From NCBI GenBank assembly GCA_018105865.1, contig CM030834.1, positions 10,871,719-10,935,718 on the forward strand: a DNA stretch of 64,000 bases, read 5' to 3'. Position numbers and translations under genes: made by a program. Origin of the DNA: Metaphire vulgaris. Its lineage: Eukaryota; Annelida; Clitellata; Crassiclitellata; Megascolecidae. Each line of letters begins with the position of its first letter. Position 1 is the first letter of the stretch. This document shows, piece after piece, positions 1-12,000 of this stretch. The notes under the pieces are model-generated. The model had not been told where the DNA came from, searched no databases, and saw only the letters and a list, made by a program, of their open reading frames with translations.

Positions 1-39
1 AACCACTGAATACAGAAGTATTAAGTCAGAGTTATATAT

Positions 40-513
40 CAACTGAAAAGAGAAGGTGGCTTAAATAAAGGGGCCGTCCATAAATGACGTCACGCGAATT
101 TGTCACTTTTTCCCCCTCCCCTACGTCACGCAACGTCACGCAACGTCGGACCCCTAAAATAAGACGTCACAACGGGCCGACCCCCATTTTCAAAAATCGC
201 GTAACGTCATTTTACTTTTTATTTCTTATTAAAGTCCTCAAAAAGGTCATCCTTGTATTTTTTCCTCTCGAAAAACCCTGACAAGCAAAAAGAGGTCATA
301 ATTGTATAATTTTTCCTCTCCAAAATCCCTGAAAGCAAAAAGAGGTCATAGGGTTAGGGTTAACCTATCGCTAACCCTAGGGTTACAGTTAGGGTTAACC
401 CTAACCCTAACCTAGGGTTAAAAATCCGAACCGAATCGAAACCGCGGTTTTTCGGTCCAAACCGAACCGAAACCGACCGAGACTGCTCGAGGTGAAACCG
501 TAACAGCACTAAT
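40..513. repeat. Copy A of a duplicated 475-bp repeat block
   Basis: This block and 1531-2004 are near-identical in the same orientation, beginning with the same flank (GAAAAGAGAAGGTG) and ending at GTAACAGCACTAA. Each contains a TIR-like start (GGGGCCGTCCAT), a CACGCAACGTCA motif repeat, a telomere-like TTAGGG tract (349-414 here) and a CCGAACCGAAACCGCGG palindromic motif. It is not coding; short open frames across it are accidental. Confidence 0.8.
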
Positions 514-944
514 ACGTGGTGCCGGAACCCAACGCTCGAACTCCAGTACGGGCCTACCTTTACCTAATTAATTTAATTATTAAGTATCGAAACAGGCTGA
601 GTGCCTGGCAAATGTATAAACAGTCTCAGAATGCCATTGTTCGCATGCGAACCAGAATTCCATTGTTCGCATGTGTACATAAAATTAAATTATCAAGATG
701 GTCCTCTGTCGCCGCTGTTCCGACGCCTGGGGCTGAACTTCTCAAGGTAGATTGGCAAAGACAGGTGCTTTGACTGCTTTCGTTAACACCAGGACAACGA
801 AACACGATGACCTGCTGTTAATAAATGACCAAGGGTAGTAATTATTATTCGAGCCAATTTGTACATGCAACCTGTAGGTAATACATTTTGAAACAAAATA
901 CACTTGAATCACTTGATTATGGAAATTTAGGTAGTGCGTTACGT

Positions 945-1135
945 TAACCGAACCGAACCGAAACCGCGGTTTTTCGGTCAAAACCGAACCGAACCGAAAC
1001 CGCGGTTTTGACCATGCAAATTGGACGGTTTTATTCCGTTTTAACCCTTTAAGTTAGGGTTAGCGCTAACCCTAACCTAGGATTAAAACCCTAGGTTAGG
1101 GTTAACACTAACCCTATGATCTCTTTTTTCAATGC
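945..1135. repeat. Inverted arm matching 330-480
   Basis: The CCGAACCGAAACCGCGG motif and the CCCTAA/TTAGGG tract of the left block recur here in reverse order, ending with a reversed copy of the AGAGGTCATAGGG motif. It looks like the right half of a fold-back structure whose left half is at about 330-480. The 430 bases between the arms show no gene. Confidence 0.55.
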
Positions 1136-1557
1136 AGTAAATGCATTTAATGCATTTTGAATTCAGTTCAATCAATGCACAGCCTTTAAACGCTAAAATA
1201 ACGAGTGTTGTTCTTCTGGAATGTCTATTTTTCTATGATGAGTCATAGTCTGACGTCATTATTGAAATCAGTAAAAACAATTTTAAAATGGCTACATTAG
1301 TAGTGTCGCGCAGTGCCAGTTTAGTGTGGAATGCCAATTAGCTCCGGACACCTTCAAAATTGAGGTAGACACCACCACCCTCAAATCCACAATCCTAGAA
1401 ATATCCCTGAGGCTAACGGAGCGGGTTCAAGCCCTGTTAGTACCCCTAGTGGCTTTCACACGTGCAGTAATGCCTCCTAAGCCACTTTAAATCATGCCGA
1501 GTTTAAAATTAGACCTATATTGGCAATTGCAGCAACTGAAAAGAGAAGGTGACTTAA

Positions 1558-2128
1558 ATAAAGGGGCCGTCCATAAATGACGTCACGCGAATTTGTCACT
1601 TTTTACTCCCCCCCTACGTCACGCAACGTCACGCAACGTCGGACCCCTAAAATATGACGCCACAACGGGCCGACCCCCATTTTCAAAAATCGCGTAACGT
1701 TATTTTATTTTTTATTTCTTATTAAAGTCCTCAAAAAGGTCATCCTTGTATTTATTCCTCTCGAAAAACCCTAACAAGCAAAAAGAGGTAATAATTGTAT
1801 CATTTTTCCTCTCCAAAATCCCTGAAAGCAAAAAGAGGTCATAGGGTTAGGGTTAACCTATCGCTAACCCTAGGGTTAGGGTTAGTGTTAACCCTAACCC
1901 TAACCTAGGGTTAAAAATCCGAACCGAACCGAAACCGCGGTTTTTCGGTCCAAACCGAACCGAAACCGACCGAGACTGCACGAAGTGAAACCGTAACAGC
2001 ACTAAATAAAAATAAATAAAAATTTTAGTCATATTTTAGGGGTCCGACGTTGCGTGACGTTGCGTGACGTAGGGGGGGAGTAAAAAGTGACAAATTCGCG
2101 TGACGTCATTTATGGACGGCCCCTTTAT
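1558..2128. mobile_element. TIR DNA element (MITE), about 100-bp inverted ends
   Basis: The left end (ATAAAGGGGCCGTCC onward) and the right end are almost perfect inverted copies over about 100 bp. The first four bases outside each end are TTAA (1554-1557 and 2129-2132). There is no transposase frame, so it is non-autonomous. TTAA flanks would suit piggyBac, but the ends lack the usual CCC start, so the superfamily is left open. Its right end abuts the LINE fragment that follows. Confidence 0.75.
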
Positions 2129-2132
2129 TTAA

Positions 2133-3048
2133 TAAAAAAAAATGACAATCCTAAACTAGTTTTAGCTCCTGACACCACAATAATCCCTGTTCCAACTGCT
2201 AGAAATCTCGGATTCAAATTTGACTCTTTTCTAAACTTCGAATCACAAATCTCCCAACTTTCAAAAGCCTGCTTTATTCATATTCGTGACCTTCGTCGCC
2301 TACGTCCTTGTCTTGATATTAAGACTGCGTCCACAATCGCCACCTCTATAGTCCACTCCAAATTAGATTACTGTAACTCCCTCTACTATAACCTTCCCAA
2401 AGCCTCCATCAACAAATTGCAATCAATACAAAATGCTTTAGCTCGTGCTGTTACTATGTCACCTAAATTCTCCCATATTTCACCCATACTAAAATCATTA
2501 CATTGGCTTAAAATAACTGAACGTATCCAATATAAGATAATAACACTTACACATAGCTCACTTCAGTCATCAAAACCTGTCTACCTTAGATCACTATTAA
2601 CCCCTCAGCCTCCTCGACCCACACGCTCGTCATCTCATCTCACTCTGTCACGCCCGCTAAATCAGTCATCCCTGAAAATTTGCAACCGTGCCTTCTCATA
2701 TGCTGCACCTGAACTCTGGAACTCGATCCCAGCTTCCCTTCGCACACTTGGACACTTTAAAACAATAAAATCTGATTCCTCATTTCCTATAATTCCCGCA
2801 CTATCTCCTCAAGTCTTCAGGTCTAAGCTTAAATCCTTCCTGTTTCTTAAATCATTTCCGCCATAGCTGTAACAACCTAGCCTCACTGCCCTTCGGATAT
2901 TGACCATTGCCTGGCTGATCCCACACCTTTCCTATGGCTATTTTAAGAGAGGCTGAGCGCCTAAGAATAAGCAGCTACTGTTTGTGCTGCTTTCCAAGGC
3001 GCTATAGAAATCCACGAGATTTTACTTACTTTACTTTACTTTAAATTT
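2133..3048 (+). mobile_element. LINE (CR1/L2-like) 3' end with reverse transcriptase C-terminus
   Basis: An open frame to a stop at 2866 encodes the end of a reverse transcriptase, including the hallmark LDYCNSLYYNLP stretch and a later LWNSIPASLR stretch. The upstream two-thirds of the ORF are missing. The 3' part has a GGCGCTATAGAAAT motif followed by a CTTTA-rich tail, as in CR1/L2 3' ends. The frame is open upstream into the DNA element only by chance. Confidence 0.8.
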
Positions 3049-3130
3049 AGGAGCCTTTATTATTATTTACTATTATTGATCTATTATTAGCGTCCGACGC
3101 TTCAGCATATTAATTTATTATCGCTTTTTT

Positions 3131-3369
3131 GACCAATCAAATGTATGTGTTATTTGTGCCCAATAGTCAGTCATGTGAATGTTTCTCATGTGACCGATGC
3201 ATGACTACCGGTATATAAGCTCGATTACATTAAAGGCTTGATCAAAGGCCGAACGAGCGCAGCTTAACCGAACGTTCGTTTTGGTTTTCGTGAAATTACT
3301 TGGAAAAGACATCCGTTTGCAGTTTGCAACTATAGCAAGTTTGCAGTTTCTGGTTGTGGAGTTGCAACG
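3131..3369 (+). promoter_or_regulatory. Candidate TATA/CCAAT promoter and non-coding first exon
   Basis: GACCAATCAA (3131-3140) and TATATAAG (3212-3219) are spaced as a CCAAT and TATA box. About 25 bp downstream transcription could start near 3240, and a donor-like CG|GTAGGT follows at 3370. The first coding exon of the gene at 6075 begins directly after an acceptor (TTTTAG|ATG), so it needs an upstream non-coding exon, and this is the best candidate. An LTR-type promoter is an alternative. Confidence 0.45.
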
Positions 3370-3654
3370 GTAGGTCTGATTATATAGCTCATTAGTTTTA
3401 TTATATCCTTAATTCTTATAGGCCTCTATATGCATGTAATCGTATATCGTACTGTTGTGCAGTTAAACGTGGGGCATGAGGTGGGAGACGCAGATTAAAG
3501 AAGTATTAACCCGTGTTTGCTTAAATTAAAACTTGCATTTGCTAAAGTTAAAACTTGCGAATGCAATATAGGCCTAAGTGATTCGTATTTCAGTCATTCA
3601 GAGTAGAATTTATATTTGAGACCGTATAATTTCTAACGAATAATTGCTTGCAAT

Positions 3655-5475
3655 CAGTGGCGTGCAGAGAGTGGTTGGCGCCTGGGGCCAACAATTTTGT
3701 TGACGCCCCCTTCTTTCTGATCTGATGGTTGATGAGCAAAAAGGCCGCTGCTCTTATTTTGAAATCTTTCTGGGCCATTGTCATCTTCAGCTTATCTGGA
3801 ACTAGGTTCTTGTCGGTTAATTCGCCGCCAATAGTTTATTTAATAGGGTTTAGGGTTAGGTTTTCGGTTAGGGTTAGATTTAGGGTTAGGGTTGTTGTTA
3901 GGGTTTGGGTTAGGGTTAGGGTTAAGTTGCCCTTACATTTACCCATTGTTGGCGGTGAATTAACCGACAAGTACCTGGAACTGAACTGTTTTTTCAAGTA
4001 GCCAAAATTGTTCCGTTGCAAATATTTACTACCAGTATTTTGCCCCACTCGGTCGCACTTTTGTCGTTTCAGACATATCGTCCATGCTCTGTAAACTTGG
4101 TATTCATAATATATTTATAAAAATAATAACTTACAAACCACAGGCCTGCGTTAGAACTAAATTTCATTAAAAGAACATGCATTTATGTGTCACCAGAAAT
4201 AGCATGGCGATGCTTTCCGATACTTAGATACTAGATTCTATATTAGTTTTTTAATAGATTTATGGACTTATTCTGAATCTTTGTCGGCTATATTTTCTTA
4301 CCTGCAGTTTCAGTAGAATCCTGTCGCTTGGGCCTGTATAGAAATCCCGATTATGTAGAAGCTTAGGCGCCGGTCCCGTCCAAAACAATGCTAATGCTGT
4401 AGATACAAAAGAGACACTGATACCCCGAACTCGCTCATTTCGAAATCTAGCTGATCTCGGGTACCTTGCGCTTCGATTTAACTGTATTATAATGTAAATA
4501 TTTGACTTTGGTCGACGGCGGTTTGTTTATATGTCATTTGGCTATTAACATGACACCTCTGCCCCTACACCTCTTCCTAGGGGTGATGTTGGCTGGGGTC
4601 TGAGGGGGCGCCCAGAAGCGGAGTGAGGGGCAGGGGGGACATATGTCTCTGGACGCCGAGGTGAGGGGGCGCCAAAATCGGGAATAAAGAAGAAGAAACA
4701 CGTGTGATGACCTTTTTTTTGCTTGTCAGCACTATGCGGAGAGGGCGCCTAAAACGATGTGATGACCTTTTTTGCTTGTCAGTAATGTTAGGGACGCCAA
4801 TGCTACACTTTGCCCCCGGGTGCCACATACCCTCGCTCCGCCTCTGGGGGCGCCAAAATTGGTTTAAGGTAAGGAGTTCCGCTTGCTACGGGTGATGACC
4901 TTTATTTGCTTGTCAGGATGTTCGCGAAGTTGAATGAAGAATGAAGGGGCGCCAAAATGGACAGGGCGGCGCTTTTTTTGGCTTTTTAGGGTTTTCGTCA
5001 AGTTGAGAGGGCGCCATTAGTATGTTTTGTCTCCGGGTGCCAGACACCCTAGCTCCGCTACTGCTTTAATTACTGAACTTTGTTTACACGATCAATCAGT
5101 CAAATTTCGATGCCATCTGAGCACTGATATATCGATGGCTGGCACTGCCCGGCAGCCACTGTGGTAGGGGATGACTGACCACATTAGGCTTAATTGTTTT
5201 GCTTTGTCTAGTGACACCGCTTGAATGTCAAGGAATGGAAGTAAACAATTTTTTGTATGTGGCTGAAATCTATAGACATCCTATTATTTTAAAAATTTTT
5301 TTGTGTAGTTCTCAATATTTGAGCATAAAAGTGAAATTTTAGATGGTACGACAGCAGTAGTAAAATGTAGTAAAGAAGTGTTGATGAGCAAAAAAAAATT
5401 GTCGAGTCAATTTTTACGCCCCCTCTGGTCTGCGCCTGGGCCACCCCCCCCACCCGCCCCCTCTGCATGCTACTG
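3655..5475. mobile_element. hAT-type non-autonomous element with 8-bp TSD
   Basis: The left end CAGTGGCGTGCAGAG and right end CTCTGCATGCTACTG are inverted copies (13 of 15 match). Both sides carry the perfect 8-bp duplication CTTGCAAT (3647-3654 and 5476-5483), the size made by hAT transposases. The interior has no transposase. It holds a telomere-cored fold-back, repeated GATGACC...GCTTGTCAG motifs and two further right-end-like stretches at 4810-4847 and 5027-5064. It lies in the proposed 5' UTR intron of the downstream gene. Confidence 0.85.
3799..3982. repeat. Fold-back repeat with telomere-like core
   Basis: Arms of about 35 bp (GGTTCTTGTCGGTTAATTC and its reverse complement near 3945-3981) flank a degenerate TTAGGG array at about 3846-3933. 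Some spacers are TTAGGT or TTGGGT, so the tract is ageing. Confidence 0.75.
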
Positions 5476-5741
5476 CTTGCAATGCACAAAAAACGAATGC
5501 CTGAAAATGTGAGAAACGTGTATGAATTTACATACCTGTAATGTGGCCCTATGTGGGATTTTTAAATGCAACCATTTCTTGCTTATCCACGAAACACAAG
5601 ATACTTAGGCATCCATAGGCTGCCCTATTTGGTCAAAAATCATGTGCTGAATATTCATCCTTTTTATAGCCATGTCATGTGCTGAATTTATCACTTAACT
5701 ATCAAACATGTAAAGTTTATGATAGAAGCCTGAATTGAAAG

Positions 5742-5822
5742 CATTTTTATTTATTTATTTATTGACAATTTATATAGCACAGTAGTAAAGGCGAAGGCCT
5801 ACAACAAGAGCGCTTAACACAG
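5742..5822 (-). mobile_element. LINE 3' terminus (GCTATATAAATTGTC type)
   Basis: Read on the minus strand this is a short 3' end, AAGCGCTCTTGTTG... GCTATATAAATTG, followed by a TAAA tandem tail. The same type of end recurs at 19046-19135, 41625-41690 and 57831-57965. Confidence 0.55.
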
Positions 5823-6074
5823 TTCATATCCAATATTAAATAAATGTGTCTTCAAATTTGCCTTACATCATCTCTGTTGGATAATCATAAGCTGGATGCT
5901 GAATTATTGTATACATTTTCCTGGGTTATTTTAATTAGCATGTTGCATCAATGTTTATATTAAGATGTTCTGTTGAAGTCATTATGAATTTTATTAGTAA
6001 TTTTTATGCTTTCCTGAAGGTTAGACTTGTCAGAGTATACTGTCTATATAGAAGGCACCTAATTAATATTTTAG

Positions 6075-9000
6075 ATGTGGCTATTAACGTTAATCCTTGT
6101 CAGTGGTCTTGCTTCTGTGGAAAGCAAATACGAAAGGGTGAAAAATGTTCAGAAACAATATGGCTTCAGATTTCAGAACACTGAAAGAAATGATTTTGTT
6201 GAAACTGTTCATGCTATTTTCATGAATCACTTAGGTAAATTGTTGTACTTTCTATGGACTTATGGAATAGTTTGATTTTACCTGAAATAGCTGTTAGAAT
6301 GTTAATAGTCATTTGTAAATTGGTTAAGCCAATTAAATTTGAAATCAAAGGTTCTTTGATGCAAAAGGAGACCTGAATATTGTGTTGTTACTTTAATCTG
6401 GTTTAGATGTAAGTTCAAGACATAAAATTCTCAATGCTCTATTTTTCATCTACTGTTGATTATTATTAAACTTTTAGCATGACGTAATGTAATGTAATGC
6501 TGTTTCTTGCTTCAAAGTAGAAAATTATTTTTGTCTTGTAAAAAGAAGCTATTATTTAAATATAATTGTAAGATCTTGGTGTTTGAAATGTCCTTACAGA
6601 TGTGGGCTATGCTAGTTTTATCAATAACATCCTCAACAAATACTTCCAAATATATTTTCCCCGTGCCATTACAATTGGAACTCAGTTGGAACAGGGTGGC
6701 TATGTTGAAAAGTTTGTTTATACCACTCATCCATGGTTGGTAACTTTGTACCTTGACTGTCCACCGAATCTTGTGCTAGCAGGCATCAAACTGCAGGTAA
6801 CTCGATGTTTTGTTCAGGTTCTTGATGTTTTGAAATATACATGTACCAGTATTAGTACGGAGCCAAAAGTCCAGTGTTCCATTACAATTGGTAATTTAGT
6901 AATTGAATGAGATGTATTTTTATTTAATGTTTGCTTTCTATTTCAATGTTTGATGAGATCAGCTTTGAACTTGAGCAATCTTTATTTTGCGCAGTGTCCA
7001 ACTGATGAACAGAAGGATGCTTTTGTAAAGGCAGTAAAGAAAGGCTACATCACCTGGCATGCAGGACCTATGAATCTGCAGATAGAAATGGCAGAACCAT
7101 GGCTGTTTGAGTTTGGTATCGACATCAGTCAGCAGCTGGACTCACGATTGAACATAACACGAAAATATAGAGCGTTAAGCCAGAGAGATGTACCAGGTAG
7201 TTTTTAGATTGATAGTAATATATTTTGTTGTTTTTGTCATATCATGTCACGATGCTGTCATTGCCATGTGATAGTTGGCCGCAAAGTAGAAGAATAATTT
7301 TCCTCTGTTGTTTTTCTTTAGTTGTCTCCATTAATGGTGTTCATTTCATGTTGATATATTTCACGATGTTAGCTATCCAGCTGGTTCTGAGTATGCCTTG
7401 ACTCCTGGTTTCTTCTCTTACATCCATTACTATTATTGAGTTTTCATTAGGGTCCTTTTTTCTGAAGGACTTGTCAGAAATATCTCATCTTTTCTTGATT
7501 TTATAGGTGTCAGAATTCTTTATCTAGTAGAGCCATTTTGTACAGTGGCACATTTGATACAAAATGTATATAATGAATCCTCATCATTTTTTCATGCATT
7601 TGTTTTTGAATGCTTGGCTCAATTTCTTCTATTTTTTATTTTCTGCAACTTCCAGCTGTATGAGAGTTTTTAAAAAAAATTATAATGTCTTTATAATGTA
7701 GTTTTGATTTCATTTCCTCTATCAATGCAAGACTTACTAAATTGGGAAGATTCTAGGGCACCTGGAGTGTAAAGAACAATTTATGAGCCCCTCAATTTTT
7801 TATTTACAATCTTCAGTTTGGATAGTGTTAATTTTCTAATTTTCTAATTATTTGTTTAGATATATACATATTACATATATCAGAATTGTTGAATGAAAGT
7901 TCATTTACAATTACAGGAAATGTGCTAAGATGATATTAAGTGGTCTTTTATCTTTTTTAAGGTACTATACTTATTCTAATAAGTTTAGCTTATTGTAACA
8001 TTTATTTTGGTGAAGAGTTGGTCTGTGCTTCATGAATTGAAGATATAAAAGTTGATGAATTTATTAGGTTGGACTGAGCTACCAGAAATAATAGAACCAG
8101 TTGCTTGGTGTTTGTGATAAAAATTCTAATTTTAGAATCCTGGATGTTCTTGACCCCATATCCTTAACTTCCTGTGTGGTGCACATTGGTTTATGGCATA
8201 TAAATTAGATTATTATACCTTTTTATCTGAAATATTTGAGAAAAAGATGGCATAAAATGTTTGCAGTTGTCTATTATTATGATGTTTATCTATGCATTTG
8301 ACTTCATGCTTGTATAATTGTGTGCTTGTATAATTGTGTGGATAATGATATTGCTTTAATTAAGGAATGACTGTTGCTGCTTTGCCGACTATGAAACGCA
8401 AGAATGTTATTGGTGTATCCGTTGGTGTGAATAACATGACGCCTCCACCAGGTGTGCCAAGATTATTCAATTGGCAGTTTGGCAGTGACAGTGTTCTTGG
8501 AACTTGGCATCCTGGTAAATTATTTTACAATTACCTAATTTTGACCTTTTATTCTACCTTAATCATAAATGATGATCATTTATGATCATGAATATTTTCC
8601 AGAGGGCTAAAAACTTGTTTGCCAAGGAGCAATTGATCTGGACTGGCTTAATGGTCTTAAGTTTTTTTGTATTATCTTTGGACTTGGTTGGTTTGCTTGT
8701 TTGTTCACTTATTATAATTGAATGGATCAACATTCTGATTTAATGTTTTAAGCAATTAAGTAATTGCACCAAATGATGCGGCTGTAGCTCTTTATCTATT
8801 TTTAACCTCTTTGTTTTCTTCATGACAGGCAGTTTTATGCAATGCTGCTTGAAAAAAAGGTAAAGGTTCGCCCATACTCAATTTTGAGCATTGTGCCCAG
8901 CGCTGATCTCCAGTGTCAAGCAGTGACTCAGGTGGCTAAAGCCATTAGTCAGGTGCTTGCCATTGCTTTTTCCAGACCCACTTTTTACTTTGACAGCCAC

Positions 9001-12000
9001 AGCTGCTGCTCATTTACCATCGCTCTCGAGTGAATGAAGGCCGGTTCGATCTTAAGGGCTCTTGCAGGGAGTTCAACCCGTTCCATCGCTTGTCTGTTTA
9101 GTGTGTTACCAATCTGCCATCTTCCCACCTTGAAACTAATAAATATTGAAGCAATCCTTAGACTTGCTCTAAGATATTCATTGCATCTTGTATCTGCTAG
9201 CTTTTCATTATTTTGAATAGACTACCGGTACTTAAAGGTATTTATATGAAGGATGAAGCTCCTGTATCTTGTCATACCTTACATTTTCCTTTTTACTTTC
9301 ACTTGCTTTCGATTATTTCTGCTGTAAATATTCTATTATTTTAATGGAACTTATGATGTTGCACCTTTCCTGGAATAATCATGCAATTTCATATGCAGTT
9401 TTGGAATATTAATTAAGCCTACATGTTGCAAATTTTGGATTTCATATTTATTTCTAGGTGGCTATCCAGATAACCAAGGGGCAAATCCTGCTCATCCAGG
9501 TGGCTTATCTAGAAGAGACTGTGTTGTTATCGATGGATTTAAGCATGCACTCTGCTTTGTTTTCAGAACTGATAACAGTGGTCCTCCAGAAAGTGTAAAT
9601 GTATGTTAATTTTTTGCTGACATTTAGAAACTATTTTATTTTATTGACTGTTTTCATTTATGATTAATCCTCGCACAGCTAAAGGAGGATTGCCACCTTC
9701 TCAATTTTCCCAAGTTTTTCTGAAAAAATATTTTCAAGTGCTATTAATTGCCTGTAGGAATGCTTTTGCACACATTTTCCATTTTCGAAATCTTTATGTT
9801 ACACAAGTTACTAAGCTACACCCGTTTTACAAAAGGTAGCTAAGGGTGGATTCCACCCTCTGATTTTTCCCTTACTGAGATTTTACCTTAATAATACCTA
9901 ATTAACCATCCCATCGGATTCCACCCTTTGATTTTTCCCTTACTGAGATTTTACTGTAATAATACCTAATTAACCATCCCATCTATAAACCTGAGGGGAG
10001 AAGATCTAAAGGAAGACAGAAAAGATGGGTGGACGATTTGGAAGAGGATTTTGAAATGGTTAGGTTGAATCTCAATGGAACAACTGATGGAGTACACCGA
10101 ATGTCCTTGGAAGAAATAGGAAAAGACAGAGAACTTTGGAGAGATATCATGGAGAAGTCGATAGCTGGACACAGCTGGAGGATGAATACCTGATCTGACC
10201 TGAAGCATTCCATCAGAAAAAAGGCATTACAAAAGAGCCTAGTGGTGTGAGGGTTAATAATGGCTTCTTTGAAGCCACCTAAATTATTCTAATTAGAGAT
10301 TGTAAAGGCTTATATTTATTTCACAATTACTTGGAGAATATTTTTGATTTTCTACTTATTGTTGAATTGAGCCTTTTGATGGAGTTAGATTTGTATCATT
10401 CTGCACTGTCTTTTTGTGTAGTTATAAAGCCACTGTTATGTATGTGTTGCTTTCATTTACGTACCACTTTCATTAGAGTCAAAGTGTGTTTTGTGTTTAG
10501 TGTAGTTTTATTCTAATATATCTTGTGACATATACTGATTTAAAAAAAGATAGTACACGGGTTAATTTTTTTATTAGAATACCAGAGATGTAGCAAGTAC
10601 ACAATGCTTCAAGTACAAGTACAAGTACCTGGCCTCCGAGTACAAGTACAAGTACTTGCATTCCAAAAACTCCGAGTACAAGTACAAGTACAAGTACCTG
10701 GCCTCCGAGTACAAGTACAAGTACCTGGCCTCCGAGTACAAGTACAAGTACCTGGCCTCCAAGTACAAGTACAAGTACAAGTACTGAAGATTACTGTGGT
10801 AACTAATCCATAAGACTGCGAGTACAAGTATAAGTAGAGAAGCCTCAAGTACAAGTACCGATCCTCATAGCCAAATACAAACAGCAAGTAGGCCTACACT
10901 TTATTAACGGGTAGCTGTTTGTCACGGTTATTCATTAAATGGTGCTAGAACAAAATGTCCGAGGACAAAATGTCACGAAAAAATGTCACGGACAAAATGT
11001 CATTGGGACAAAATGTCAGCGGAAAAAAGTCAGCGGACAAAATGTCATCCTAACTCTAACACTAACCCTAACCCTAAACCGTGACATTTTGTCTGCTGAC
11101 ATTTTGTCCCCATGATATTTTGTACATGACATTTTGTCCGTGACATTTTGTCCTTGGACATTTTGTCCGGCCACGAATAAAATTGACACTATTAGCATCT
11201 AAATATCATCACAGTGGCACTTAAAAAATTAGAGATGATAGTCTTGCATCGGTCATCTTAGCCCTATGCGGTCTCGCGATCAAGCCAGCTTGGCTAAATA
11301 CGCGTTGAATTGGTGCGCTAGAAGCAGGCACACTAAGGGCTCTAATTAATGGCTGCATTATACAGCCTGTTGAACTCCTTTCTATTAACTTCACTGTTCC
11401 AAAATACAATGGTATCAGTGGCTTCATCATACATATTGTTGAGTTCCAGGTACTTGGCCATCTGTGAGGATGTGCTTGTCATCAAAGGAACATCATTACT
11501 GGTATCCTTGAAGTACATGTAACCAGAGATGTAGCAAGTACACAATGCTTCAAGTACAAGTACAAGTACCTGGCCTCCGAGTACAAGTACAAGTACTTGC
11601 ATTCCAAAAACTCCGAGTACAAGTACAAGTACCTGGCCTCCGAGTACAAGTACAAGTACAAGTACTAAAAATTTGTACTCGAGTACAACTCGAGTACAAG
11701 TACAAGTACCAAGTACTACATCTCTGTAGAATACTCATAGTTTATTTAATTATGGGACATATTAGTTTGCTACCCAAAGGTGTTATGACATTAAAATGAA
11801 ATGAAATGTTCTAAAAGTTTCAATAATATAAATTAAAACTAAGTTGTGAATTAAATAAATATGGACATTTGTGAGAATTAATTTGTTAATGAAAATGTTT
11901 GGTGGTTTGTCTGAATTCAAATATAATGCTCAGTATGCCAGGCCCATTTGTTTGTAAAATGACAAACTTTTTGTGTTTATGAATGTTTGTGTGTGTGCAA

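Larger units (their letters stand above)
10583..11726. mobile_element. hAT element with 8-bp TSD and transposase remnant
   Basis: Ends CAGAGATGTAG and CTACATCTCTG are inverted copies. The flanks are a perfect 8-bp duplication, TAGAATAC (10575-10582 and 11727-11734). Subterminal arrays of AGTACAAGTACCTGGCCTCC units occupy about 10607-10790 and 11553-11700. A second copy of the left end sits internally at 11525, so the element was rearranged or re-entered by a relative. The interior has a minus-strand transposase piece and a GACAAAATGTC fold-back. It lies in intron 5. Confidence 0.88.

Noticed and set aside
10574..10887. Overlapping open frames on both strands rich in YLYLYSEAR or VQVQVPGL
   Set aside because: They are translations of the AGTACA minisatellite inside the hAT element.
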